Counted from the first letter of the stretch, positions 1 to 10,851 are shown. The stretch: DNA of 64,000 bases from Ziziphus jujuba (GCF_031755915.1 NC_083383.1:1678001-1742000), one strand, 5' to 3'. Notes: generated from the sequence alone by a model not told the origin. Program-made: numbers and translations.

Positions 1-3
1 AGC

Positions 4-1851
4 ATGTCTCGCCCCAGCGGCTACATGATCATCAACAGCACATCTGTTCCAATTTGGAGTGGAGAAAATTCTGAAAAGAATTTCCCAACCCAATTTGAAC
101 TAGATATCCCCCAAAGAGCCTTAATCAATTCCGTTTGGAATAAAACCCATTTTGAATCACCCGAAGAAAAAATAGATTTTATTCAAACCCTTGATAACCT
201 TTGTTTTTATCTCCAATCAATCAAACAAAAGCCCGATAGTAAATACTATTCCCATTATATCCTATTCACAGGCCCAAACCCTGGCCTTTATAAAACATGG
301 TCCCAAATAGCCCATGAGATAGCAGGCCAAATCAATACCCAATACCGAGGCTATTATAGTCTCCATGAAGCCCTTGAAATCACCCATAGAGAATTAGGTC
401 CACAAGCCTTTGTTCACCCTTGGGTCAGAATGGATCCAGAGTTTTCCAAAACTCTCCGTTCCGTCCAACAAATCATTTCTAATCAAGCTTCTAGTTCCCA
501 ATCAGCCCACAAAATGCAACATAATCCTCCTAGACCAAACACTGTTATTATCAACCCACAAAACATCATCAATCAAATAAATCAAGACCCACTTGATCTT
601 CTCAATAACCCTTATTTAGATCATCCTTTAGAATTCCGAGTCCATGAACTCAAACACAAGAATCAATGCCTTGAACACCAAATCGAAACCTTACTCCACA
701 ACAATGCCATTCACCAACTTCACATTAATCATCTCCAACAAGATCTAGATTATTGGACCAAAAAACAATCTTTTAATCAAAACCAAGCCTCAACTAGCCA
801 TTCCAATCAACCTTTCCAACTCATTGACAATCCTTATCCATTAATCAAAAATTCCACCTTACCTTGGAATCCTGTCCGTATATTTTTCTATCTTAATCAA
901 TGGTTACAACAAGCTGGTTTACCCAGTGATATTATTTCCCGCATTTGGCAAATCAAAATAAAACAATTTTATGATGAATTCAATTTTCTTCAAAAAATGT
1001 TACGCTCATTTATCCAATCACCCAATACCTGTCCCCGTGGTATGTATGTATATTCGGAAGCTGCTTTACATCCTTCCAATATCAAATGTACCACATGTGA
1101 CCCTGAAAATATACCCCTCAATCATATTGGCTGTCCTCACCAAATCAGTTATTGTATTTACCGTGTTGGCCTATATGCCCCAACCTTTCACAATTTCATT
1201 TTTCAAAATAAAACAATCACTTGGGCTACCCTCTTTGACTGGAGATTGGTTGGAACCATTATATTCACCCATACAGATCAAGCCCAAAACTGTACTGAAT
1301 TAATCAAAATGGCCATTACCTGCCTCTTTTTACCTCACCATTCAGCACCATTAAAACAACAAGGATATATTGCTGTTCACATCACATCCACTCCACCAGA
1401 ATGGATCCATGGATGGGAACCAGCACGCCACCTAATCACCTTTGAAAAATCAAAATATGCTACTAATCATTTCCGCCAAGACGAACAGGTACGAAGATGT
1501 TCCCGACCAATCACTCAACAGCTACGCCATTGGAGAGCTGCAGTGTATGGAGACAATTTTAATCTCCAACACATTAATCAAAAATATTTTTTAGCAAAAG
1601 AAAATCAATATACAAAATTATATTTACATCAAGGATTCCGTTATGTATGGAATGATGTATTTACATCTTTTCATTACAAAACAATGTATCCAGACCTTGC
1701 TGCTATTTATCATAAAATGTTCCAAAAACAAAAAATCATCAATAACAATCAAGAATCAGACGAAGATATAGAAATCGATCCAGACGAAGATAACACTTAC
1801 CAGTATGATGACGAAGAAGATCACAACATCAACAACATGTTGGAAGCCTGA
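4..1851 (+). CDS. Viroplasmin-domain protein of an endogenous pararetrovirus-like element
   Basis: An uninterrupted 615-codon ORF begins at the window edge. Residues about 82-131 contain a segment with the spacing and key residues (GPNPGLYKTW, then a YRGY-type turn and an acidic helix) of the caulimovirus viroplasmin / RNase H1 N-terminal fold, which binds nucleic acid in family members. Residues about 210-260 look like a coiled coil. A small Cys/His cluster lies near 359-378, and the last 30 residues are strongly acidic. A promoter-like non-coding region follows. In caulimovirids the inclusion-body/transactivator gene typically sits just before the pregenomic promoter, so I infer an endogenous caulimovirid relic. 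An extra ORF of an LTR retrotransposon is the main alternative. Reverse transcriptase and coat regions, if present, lie outside the window. The absence of stops suggests a young copy or retained function. Confidence 0.6.
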   Translation: MSRPSGYMIINSTSVPIWSGENSEKNFPTQFELDIPQRALINSVWNKTHFESPEEKIDFIQTLDNLCFYLQSIKQKPDSKYYSHYILFTGPNPGLYKTWSQIAHEIAGQINTQYRGYYSLHEALEITHRELGPQAFVHPWVRMDPEFSKTLRSVQQIISNQASSSQSAHKMQHNPPRPNTVIINPQNIINQINQDPLDLLNNPYLDHPLEFRVHELKHKNQCLEHQIETLLHNNAIHQLHINHLQQDLDYWTKKQSFNQNQASTSHSNQPFQLIDNPYPLIKNSTLPWNPVRIFFYLNQWLQQAGLPSDIISRIWQIKIKQFYDEFNFLQKMLRSFIQSPNTCPRGMYVYSEAALHPSNIKCTTCDPENIPLNHIGCPHQISYCIYRVGLYAPTFHNFIFQNKTITWATLFDWRLVGTIIFTHTDQAQNCTELIKMAITCLFLPHHSAPLKQQGYIAVHITSTPPEWIHGWEPARHLITFEKSKYATNHFRQDEQVRRCSRPITQQLRHWRAAVYGDNFNLQHINQKYFLAKENQYTKLYLHQGFRYVWNDVFTSFHYKTMYPDLAAIYHKMFQKQKIINNNQESDEDIEIDPDEDNTYQYDDEEDHNINNMLEA

Positions 1852-1940
1852 AGTCATAATCAACAGAAGGAATCTTTGACAGTACAAAGTTACTTTCAAA
1901 ATTCCACCCACAAAAGCAGATCACGAGACTTTACTGTTCA

Positions 1941-2070
1941 AATCACTATTCATGAACAGTAAAAGGAGCCGAAAGCAGATCATTGTTCAATCAACTGTTC
2001 CTCACTGTTCAATCAACTGTGCCCGACAGCACACTGTTCAATCACTGTGCAATCAACTGTTCATGAACAG
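1941..2070 (+). repeat. Clustered ACTGTTCA repeats with palindrome
   Basis: At least five copies of words built on CTGTTCA or CAATCAACTG lie within 130 bp. The perfect 14-bp palindrome CTGTTCATGAACAG is at 2057-2070 and a near-copy is at 1945-1960. They end about 20 bp before the TATA box, where an enhancer would be expected. Confidence 0.6.
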
Positions 2071-2090
2071 GAATCGAGTCCTCCTTTGCC

Positions 2091-2097
2091 TATATAA
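2091..2097 (+). promoter_or_regulatory. TATA box of the viral-like element
   Basis: TATATAAGGAGC matches the strong TATA context common in caulimovirid pregenomic promoters and plant LTRs. It lies 240 bp after the stop of the viroplasmin-like ORF. Confidence 0.6.
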
Positions 2098-2593
2098 GGA
2101 GCCCCATTCCTCTTCCAAAATCAAGTTTTATTTTTTTCATTTTAAAGTCTTTCATTTCAAGCTTTTCCTTTTAGAGTTTTTTCCTACGGAAGCTAAGAGT
2201 GAGTTTAGAGAGTTTCTGGCAGATTTCTCCTCTTCTCTCAATCTTCTTCTATTTGATAAAACTCTGTAATCAATTTATTTATTCTGAGTGTTGAGTGTTG
2301 AGTGCTTGTAACACTTTGGTTCTTCGTAATCAAGTAAGCATTCATATTTATCATTCATTATTTATTTCTCATTTACATTATTTATTTTTCATATATTGCT
2401 TGGCTGGTTATACCGCCTTCAATATTTTCATTTAATTATTTTATTTTCATTTAATTATTTTATATTTATATTTTATATTTCATTGTTCTTGGCTGGCTTT
2501 GCCGCCTTTACCTTTTGTCATTTTCATTTCCTTCCGCTTAATCTTATTCTACTCTGTTCTTATTTTTGTATACTCTACTCATTCTCCCTTGTT

Positions 2594-2957
2594 GTGTGAT
2601 GCCTTATTAGTGTGATGCTACCTTTCCCTTCAAGACGCGTTTTGAGTATAAAACCTTGAGGCCCGATGGACTGGGCCAAAGAGGACAATATCTTGATGCG
2701 GGTTGAGCCTGGGCTAGAAATGGTATCAGAGCCTAACCCGGATCGGTGTGCCAGGACGGACTCTGGGCCCCAGGAGGGGGAAGGATGGGTGTGTAATATC
2801 CCAATATCCCACATCGGTTGGAAAGGACGAGGTGTGATGCCTTATTAGTGTGATGCTACCTTTCCCTTCAAGACGCGTTTTGAGTATAAAACCTTGAGGC
2901 CCGATGGCTGGGCCAAAGAGGACAATATCTTGATGCGGGTTGAGCCTGGGCTAGAAA
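2594..2957 (+). mobile_element. TRIM miniature LTR retrotransposon, 5'-truncated
   Basis: Two near-identical direct repeats (2594-2720 and 2832-2957, one indel) flank a short interior with no coding capacity. Directly after the first repeat is TGGTATCAGAGCC at 2721-2733, complementary to the 3' end of initiator Met-tRNA and used as a primer-binding site. A purine-rich tract (about 2771-2790) precedes the second repeat. The second LTR begins near 2792 with TGTAATATCCC and CCCACATCGG, words I recognise from a widespread plant TRIM family. The first LTR lacks this opening of about 40 bp, so the element is 5'-truncated or rearranged. TRIMs have no genes and move with enzymes supplied in trans. 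Confidence 0.75.
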
Positions 2958-4045
2958 TATATATATATATATATAATAGTTCTATTATGTGGACTGTGTA
3001 TATACATAGTAGAATATCCTACCATATATATATATATATATATTTATGTATGTGGATAGTAGGTAACATGATTAATAATGCTGATGCATATGCACGGATG
3101 GACCACTACAGCTACCAATAGGATGTCCACTTTGGGAATTGGGAGTGCCAACTACAGCCCAAATTTTGTGCCAACTAAGCTACCAACAGATCTTACATGA
3201 TTGTTAATTAATTACTCAGTTTGAGATAAGTTGATATATATGGAGGAGAAAATTGATAGACAAATTGATAAATGTTTATGACCGAGCGACTTCATTACTT
3301 GCTCTCATAAATTTGAACAATGGAGGCGAACGCCGTGACCGGAACCAATTGATGAATGTTTGATTAGTTTGAATTAGTATTAATTATTTAAAAATATTTG
3401 AATGTTTGATTAGTTTGTCACATTTGTTTGCCAAACAACTATTATAATCAGATTCTGGTCTTGGAGTGGGCCGAGATTGTGAGATGCATGATTGCCATGC
3501 GAATCCATTAGCCCAATTACTATAATTCAAGAATCAGGATCTCACCGCATTGGGTGCAACCCATGACACGACACGATCATATGCACAAAACCAAGACAGT
3601 GGCCCATTTCAGAACTCCCACTTTAATTATGTTTTTTTTATTTTTTTTTTTAGTATATATTATATATGTTAATATCAGAAAAATGATAAGGGAAAAAAAA
3701 AGTATCAGAAAATGATAACCGATAAATTATTGGAAAAAATAATAAGAAACACAATACCTTTGGTAAATTAACATCATGATCCGTCTTTTTTTTTTGGTTG
3801 AATAATTAAAATCATGATCTCAATACATATACGATATACCTTCTTTTTTTCTTTTTTTTTCTTTTTTTTTGTACTTACATATACCTAAGTCATCCATTCG
3901 GAATAGGACGTTACAAATTGCACTGATTTTGTTGGAGAAAATACATAGAATATAGAAACACATGGAGTTATCTTATCCTTTTTCGATAAATTTAAGTGAC
4001 AAGAATGATTTATACGCGAAATTTCACAAATATAAGCTGCGTAGC
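2958..4045. other. AT-rich intergenic sequence; former 3' flank of the GDSL lipase
   Basis: I see no gene here. There are two TA microsatellites (about 2958-2976 and 3023-3042) and poly-T tracts near 3632-3652 and 3841-3870. The part next to 4046 was the 3' UTR and downstream flank of the GDSL lipase gene before the hAT element inserted. Confidence 0.6.
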
Positions 4046-4082
4046 TCATAACTTGCTCATATATTTCTTCACTAGTTCTTGG
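4046..4082 (-). pseudogene. Orphaned last codons of the GDSL lipase, cut off by the hAT element
   Basis: Reading the minus strand across the empty site (11118 joined to 4074), the lipase frame continues for eight more codons after Gln-Glu-Leu and ends at TGA 4046-4048, with the tail VKKYMSKL. Positions 4075-4082 are the left copy of the 8-bp target duplication. This short piece is now 7 kb away from the rest of its gene. Confidence 0.85.
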
Positions 4083-4379
4083 TAGGAGTGGGCAAAAACC
4101 GACCTGACCCGACAAAACCGACCAAACCGAAGAATTTGGGTCGGTTTGGGTTGGTTTTTAGTGTTTAGTCGGTTTGGGTCGGGTTATACATATAAAAATA
4201 TTAGATTTTCGGTTCGGGTTACGGGTTGGAAGGAATTTTAACCCACCCAACCCGAACCGAACCGTTTCATACCCAAAGAGCCATTTTGCAAAAATTATTT
4301 TCATTAAATTATTTCTATGAAATTTTATAAGCCATTGATCTCTCACCATCTAATTACCACCGTTGGATTACACAATCTC

Positions 4380-4621
4380 AGATTCTCACAAAACGAAATT
4401 GAAGCCCTAGCATTCGCAAGCAACGCCACCACTTGAAGCACTCGCAAAACGAAATTGAAGCACTCGCAGGCAGCATCCTCCGGCCAGCCACCACCCGATT
4501 GAACTCACAAGCAACGCCACCACTTGAACAACCGCCGGCACCGGACCCAGTCCACTCGTCGCCCTCTCGCCGATCGCCATTCGCCACCACTCGTCGCCCT
4601 CCCAAGTCCCAAGCTCTGCAG
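4380..4621 (+). other. Exon-like GC-richer block near the hAT left end
   Basis: A pocket of clearly higher GC than its surroundings ends in CTGCAG followed by GTAAAA, a plausible splice donor. It contains two copies of ACGAAATTGAAGC (near 4395 and 4449) and two of AAGCAACGCCACCACTTGA. It may be the untranslated first exon of the element or part of its promoter. No protein family is recognised. Confidence 0.35.
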
Positions 4622-4879
4622 GTAAAATACTTCCCCAGATCGTGTAGTACGAGTACCTAAAACAATATAGAAGGAAAAGCAGAAAAGAAAAAAACATATA
4701 CTGATATACGTAAAGCATGTTGAAACTTGAAATAGCTCGCTAGAGCCAAATACTTATGAATTCCTAACCCTAGAAGTTAGAAGGATTCGAATTTTCAACC
4801 AGTTAAACTTTGTTTCAATGTCAAACACGCCATGTTTAGGATTAATTATTGTTATTGTTCTTTTTTATTTTCTATTCAG

Positions 4880-5846
4880 GAAGTTGATAATCCAAGATGA
4901 TATCGAATCACTCCACCAGTAAGATATCCTATTCCTTTTATTTTAGAACTTCATTATATTAGTCGGGATCATGACCTGTGTTTTATGTAATACTGCGTAG
5001 TATCATTCAAATCATTGTTTTGCTTTTCAAATGTTTAGAAATTTAATTGGGAAAAGTATGTTTATGTTGTAGTACATATAATTTTAATATTCACTCTTTT
5101 CATGTTTACTGCAAAGTAAGTCATTTAAACCATTGTTTTCCTGTGTTTCATATTTTGTTTCGAAATTGAACGCTTGTGCAGGTGTTTGCATAATCTAGTT
5201 GGTTTTTATCTCGCAATATGTTGTGTATAATATGATTTGGTTTTGGTTTTAATTGCCTATTTTTCAGCCTCAACTACTACCACAAATAGGTGACATACCC
5301 CACAGTAATTTCCAATATGATTTTGATTTTGAGAGAAAAGTTATAGCTGAAGCAGAGAAAGAAAACCAAAATTGGAGCAGGCTTGGGTTGGAAAACCTTC
5401 CAGCTAGGACTACGTCATCAGCATCTTCAGTGGTATGTCTCCTCTGTTTTGATGTTTGTGAAGGTTCTTTTAAGTGTATTGAAGCCTCATGAAATTTGCA
5501 TTTTATTGTCGATTCATCTTATAAGTATCATTAAGTAGTTTTCCATGTGTCTAGTCAGTCTTTGATATGGAAATAAATAAAATTTTCTGATTGCATCGCT
5601 GATGCAAAATGAATAATTAGTAAAAGCTTTCCAATTGCTTTACTAATTCAAATAATTACTTCTCGTGATTTCTTGAAACTGACCTGTCTCTTGAAATTAG
5701 CTTTCAAATGCTAAGGTATTAAGTCAACATTTTTGTTATTTCAGGGCACTTCTGTGGATCCTGTAGTGAGCAAATATATTGCTTCAGGGCTTAATCGAGA
5801 AGCTGTTCCTCTTGCTGTTGCACATTACGGAGACAATCCTACCAAG
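4880..5846 (+). pseudogene. Captured fragment of a host UBA-type protein gene (At5g53330-like)
   Basis: Three exon-like pieces with proper AG/GT borders follow each other in one phase: 4880-4918, 5268-5432 (55 codons) and 5745-5846 (34 codons). Their translation reads YRITPP, then PQLLPQIGDIPHSNFQYDFD onward, then DPVVSKYIASGLNREAVPLA onward. From memory this corresponds to the conserved middle of plant ubiquitin-associated-domain proteins like Arabidopsis At5g53330. The following exon, with the UBA core, is not found. The first piece has a TGA stop just before YRITPP. Retained introns mean the capture was at DNA level, not through mRNA. The assignment rests on my memory of the family, not on a search. 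Confidence 0.6.
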
Positions 5847-6348
5847 GTGTTTTCTTGAGCTCTTGCTGTTGTATAGCTTCAATGTTAATTCTGAATTATT
5901 ACAGTTTATTACGGCTATGGTCTCGCATTAGCCATCGATTATAGTTCCTATTCCTCCATTATTCTCACATTAAGTAGTTTAGATTACCGAGACTGGCAGG
6001 AATTTTGCATGTTTCTTTCCCAAATTGCTGCAGTATGGAAAAATTTTATTTTGTTTCCTCTCACTTTTTCTTCGTTCCTTTTCTTTCAGTTTATTATTTT
6101 CCCTTAAAACCTTTTCTGGTATGTAAAATTTCATATTTCCAACTAACATCTAGATGTAGTTGCCCATGGAATACTGGTTGCCTTTTCTACATTATTGGTT
6201 GAGTTGCTTGAGAATGCTTATATTGTAGATGAAAAATGCATTTTGTAGTTTCTGACTTCTCTTTTTCAGCAGTTATTCTATTTTGGTTCCATTTTATAGA
6301 ATGGGAAGTTTGTTTAAAATTTTGAATATTTTGCTTCTCTTCCACAGC

Positions 6349-6461
6349 AACCAAACAAATAGTCTTAGCAAAGTTCTTCGCCTTTCAATACATGCTGTCT
6401 ACAATGTTGGGTGTTGCCACGCTCACTTTGGTGTGTCTCGCATGCTCATCAGCCAAGGTGT
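6349..6461 (+). other. Unrecognised exon-like ORF piece inside the hAT element
   Basis: An open stretch preceded by a CAG acceptor and ending in AAG|GTGTGT encodes a Cys/His-containing peptide (LRLSIHAVYNVGCCHAHFGV in part). It does not match the next exon expected for the captured UBA gene, and I do not recognise it. It could be a second captured fragment or chance. Confidence 0.25.
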
Positions 6462-7226
6462 GTTTAGGATGATGATGATGAAGAAGAGTAAGAGCAAGTA
6501 GATCCGCTGAGAATAAGCATTTTATAGGATTGGTTATCGACTTACAGCCAAAATGTTCCTAGATTAAAATGACAGTATATATATATATATATACGTTCCA
6601 AATAAAGTTAAAAACAGAGAATTGTCAATTTCTGCGTGTGCCAAACTGATGACCATTACTTTTCCGTAACTTGTTTTGTTTCCTTTTGCTTCTTCCTTCC
6701 AACTACTTTATGTCGTTTATGATCGCGCAATCATAAATTTGGTGCTTATCGTTTCATTAATTTTCTTGGCTATGTATGTCATGATGATAAATACAAATAA
6801 GCATTCACACATATAAATATATATCCTAAGCAATTAATTAATAAACTTCCAAAATTTATGGGAAGCTTATGTAGAAATACTTTAATTGAGAGTCATTTTG
6901 TCAAGAGGTAGTATTAATTTGTTGTCTGGTTTCTAAATCAATCGTTTTAATAAAGCAACCGTGGATCTGAAAAATAATATTTATAGTTTTACTTTTCTGG
7001 AGGAATGATTCAAAATGGTGATGAAGTGAGAGTATGATTGAGGAAAAAAAGTCAAAGCGTATAAATGGGTTAATTAAGCAACGAGTGGGACTAGCCTTCT
7101 TAGATAATCATTTTTGAAGCATTGTGAAAGAGAGTCTAATTATCTCGTATGTAATCTCCTTGACTGTTCTATTTACTTTTATATCAGAACCATATATATC
7201 TAACAATTAAGTGATTAAGTACAAGC

Positions 7227-7229
<3 letters not shown>

Positions 7230-7274
<45 letters not shown>
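7230..7274. repeat. (TA)n microsatellite
   Basis: About 22 TA units lie inside the hAT element, upstream of the transposase. Confidence 0.9.
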
Positions 7275-7281
<7 letters not shown>

Positions 7282-7893
7282 TTATATATAATTATATATG
7301 AGGTTCTTTTCCTCAAGTCACTCAAAATTATTTATGCATAACTAAAACTTTTTGTCTTGATAAAGAATCTATGCTATTTTAAATACATAAAATATTAAAC
7401 ATGGAAACTTTTTGGATGGAAGAAGTGTATAGCATTAATTTTTTTTTTCTGTTTTTTCTAATTAGTATTGCAATTTTATTTTTTTTATTTTGCTTTGTGG
7501 TCTAATATATTTTTTTCCCCTGTTTTGTAGATAAAATCAAACAGCCTATCGTGACTTGCATAAATCGAATAGCATTCCTTTTCTTCGTTTAATTCCAAGA
7601 TCACAAACAATTGTGTGATTGTCTATTATTTGGAGGTAAGTTACTTAGCCTTTTTCTCGTTATTTTTGCATGTGGGAAGGTCAAAAATTGCTTTTGGAAA
7701 GTGTAGTGAAGCATAGGCTGTGAAATTGTTTGCTGTGAAGTTTGGAGATTGTGAAGTGATGTGTGACTTGATTGCTGTGAAGTTGTTAATATAACCTGGC
7801 CTGCTGATTTTGACAGCTATATGTATATATATTTGTATATATATATATATATACATATATGTATATGTTTATTTTGTTTTTAATAGGTTCTAG

Positions 7894-10205
7894 ATGGATG
7901 AGGGCCACAATGATTTGTATGATATTAATGAATTGGAAGAGTATTTAAATGAATCAGATAAAGCTGAATCTCAACCTTCACAGTTGGATAAACCTTATAA
8001 AACGCAAAAGAGAAAACCTTCTAGGGCTCCATCTTGGGTTTGGGAACATTTTGAAAAAATTCCAGATTATGATCCAAATAATCCTAGGTGCAAATGTAAA
8101 CATTGTGGGGTAGATTATGCATGTAATACCAAGAGATGTGGAACTAGTACATTGCGAAACCATTTGATGAACCAATGCAAAAAATACCCTAATAGGATGG
8201 AGGATAAAAAGCAACAAGTTCTTTCATTTGAAAGTGGTAGTAGCAATTTGGTCTCTATGAGTACAACATTTAGTAAAGAGGCATGTAGGCTTGCATGTGC
8301 AGAAATGATCATCATGGACGAGTTACCATTTAGCCACGTTGAAGGAGAAGGGTTTAGAAAGTTTTGTAATGCTTTGAACCCTAAGTTTGAACCTCCATCT
8401 CGTAGAACAATTTCTAGAGATGTGTTTCAGTTGTACTTAGATGAGAAAAAAATTTTGAAGAGTGTGTTTTCATTGAGGAAGCAAAGGGTTTGTCTTATGA
8501 CGGACACATGGACTTCCATTCAAAATAACAATTACATGACTCTTACCGCTCATTTCATTGATGATGATTGGAAGTTGCATAAGAGAATTTTAAATTTTTG
8601 TATTGTGCAAAATCATAAGGGTGAGACAATTGGTAAGGTTATAGAAAATTGTTTGATTGAATGGGGTATTGAAAGGGTTTTCACAATAACGGTTGATAAT
8701 GCTTCTTCAAATGATGTGGCTGTTAATTTTTTGAAAGAAAAATTAAATTATTGGAAAGGAAATGTTTTGGATGGTGAGTTTTTACATGTTCGTTGTGCTG
8801 CACATATTGTAAATTTAATTGTGACATTTGGATTAAAGGAAATCCATGATAGTATTGCTGGAATTCGTAATGCTATTAGATATGTTCGATCATCTCCTTC
8901 AAGGTTAAACAAATTTAAAGAATGTGTAGAGAAGGAGAAAATTGAATATAAAGAAACCGTGGTTTTGGATGTGTCTACTAGGTGGAATTCCACCTATTTG
9001 ATGTTGAACTCGGCTTTGAAGTATCAAAAAGGTTTTGATAGGATGATAGATGCTGATGGACATTATCTTGGATATTTTGAGGAACATGAAGTAGGAAGGA
9101 AGAGAGCCGGACCACCTCTAATTAAAGATTGGGATAGTGCAAGGGTTTTTGTGAAATTTCTTGCTACTTTTTATGAAGTTACCTTAAAGTTTAGTGCCTC
9201 TTTGACTGTTACTTCTAATATATGTTTTCATGAATTGAGTTTGATGTATAATGCACTTGTTGAATGGAGTAATAGTCAAAATCATTTGATGGCCGATATG
9301 GCAAAGAAAATGTTGATAAAGTTTGACAAATATTGGGGTTCACTTGGAAATGTCAACAAGTTGTTGCTTATTGCCATTGTGCTTGATCCACGATATAAGC
9401 TGGAATATGTATCATATCTTTTTGAGGATGCTTATGAAAGTGGTATGGTTGAATCTTTGACTAGGGATGTAAAAGATACTTTAGTTAACCTTTACAACTT
9501 CTATAAGGAAATTGATTCTATGAATGGGAGTTCTAAAGTATCAAATTCAAATGATGGTCAATCAATGCAAGCACAACAAAGTGGGATGATGATGGATTCA
9601 TTGGATGATGGAAGCATAGATGATCGTCGGCGTTTGAAAGAATCACAATTTAAAAAAAGAAAAATGGAAAAAAAATGTATTGGAAATAAAGAATGAGGTT
9701 GATAAATTTTTGTTTGATCCATGTGAGGATGTGGAGAGTGAGAAATTTGATATTTTGGCTTGGTGGAAAAATAATTGGACAAAATATCGAATTTTATCTC
9801 AAATTGCAAGAGATGTATACGCCATTCCAGTTTCTACAGTAGCATCCGAATCTGCTTTTAGTACCGGAGGGCGTATTCTTGATGCATTCCGAAGTTCATT
9901 GGGTCCAAAAATGGTGGAGGCTTTGATTTGTTCTCAAAATTGGTTGCAATCAAAGCCTATGACGTATGATTATAGAGTTGAAATACCAATAGAAGATGTC
10001 GCATATTATGATTCTATTGAATCGGGTAAGAATTTGTTTTATTATTATTATTTGTAATTTTATTTTTATTATCTATTTTAGAGTTTTTAGAATTTTTTAG
10101 TAATATTTACAACTTCTTTTAGCTTACTAATTAATCTAATATCATATTTTAATTTGTTTAGGAGCATCTTGGGTTACAAAACAAAGTTTACCTCCACCTA
10201 ATTGA
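7894..10205 (+). CDS. hAT transposase, BED-finger type, one frameshift
   Basis: This enzyme would cut and paste the element by binding its TIRs. ATG 7894 follows a 5' UTR intron (GTAAGT 7636 to TAATAG 7886). The BED zinc finger uses C68, C71, H90 and C95. The RNase H-like core shows D204 (MTDTWTS), D268 (TVDNASS) and E447 (CFHE), the expected DDE acids, plus CAAHIVNL and STRWNSTY motifs. The C-terminal dimerisation domain (SESAFSTGGR) lies at 9740-9960. An A8 run at 9668-9675 shifts the frame, so the first ORF stops at 9696 and the domain continues in another frame from about 9680. A last small exon (10162-10205) joins after the donor at 10026. The encoded protein would be about 720 residues without the shift. 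As assembled, the protein loses its dimerisation domain and is probably inactive, unless the run is an assembly error. Confidence 0.9.
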
Positions 10206-10849
10206 TATATGATTACTTGGTAAGTTTGTTGTTAATTCCAAATCATCAATTATCTTTTAAGTTAGATAATATTTTAGTAATACACTTAATGTTTATTGAT
10301 TGCTAATTTTTTACATTTAATGCTTAATGTTTAATGTTTATTTATAATTTTAATGTTTGTTGAAGGATGAATGGAATTTGGTTTATTGAGGTAGTGAGCT
10401 TGTGGTTGCTGCTGGTGGCTTTTCATGCAATGGAGAATGTGGAAGAAAACAATATTTAAAATAATTTTTATTTTTATGGATTATTAGTTTATTTAATTAT
10501 AAGTTTATTTTAAAATTTTAGATTTCAAATATGGGTTGTATTTTATTTTGTAGCTAATAATGGTTGTAGACTTGTTATATACTTTATTTGTTGATGTATG
10601 GTTTATAATTGGGTGGTGGTAGTTGTAGATTTGTATTATAGTTGTATGATTATGTGTTGTATTATTTAATATGTTTGATGCTTAATAATTAACTTATTTG
10701 GTATTTTTGTTTAGGTGGATGGATGTATGTTAAAATTATTTAATTTAAAGAATAATTTGAAAAGAATATCTAATTTAAAATATAGATTGATGATTAAAAA
10801 GGCCTAAAAAATTTTTTATACAATTTTTGTCCAAAAAATACCAAATTCG

Positions 10850-10851
<2 letters not shown>
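10206..10851 (+). other. 3' untranslated and non-coding part of the hAT element
   Basis: AT-rich sequence between the transposase stop and the subterminal repeats. It contains TTAATGTTTA repeats near 10290-10360. No gene is seen. Confidence 0.5.

Larger units (their letters stand above)
1852..2593 (+). other. Non-coding control region after the viroplasmin-like ORF
   Basis: This is about 740 bp without a credible gene. It holds repeated CAATCAACTGTTC-like words, a palindrome, a TATA box at 2091 and a pyrimidine-rich, leader-like stretch. It also holds two imperfect copies of a 22-bp word starting with CTTGGCTGG (2398-2419 and 2488-2509). The layout resembles a pregenomic promoter plus leader of a pararetrovirus, or an LTR. 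That reading is inference. Confidence 0.45.

Noticed and set aside
2721..2733. Primer-binding site of the pararetrovirus-like element
   Set aside because: The match to initiator Met-tRNA is real, but it follows an LTR repeat directly and belongs to the TRIM. A dual origin is not excluded.
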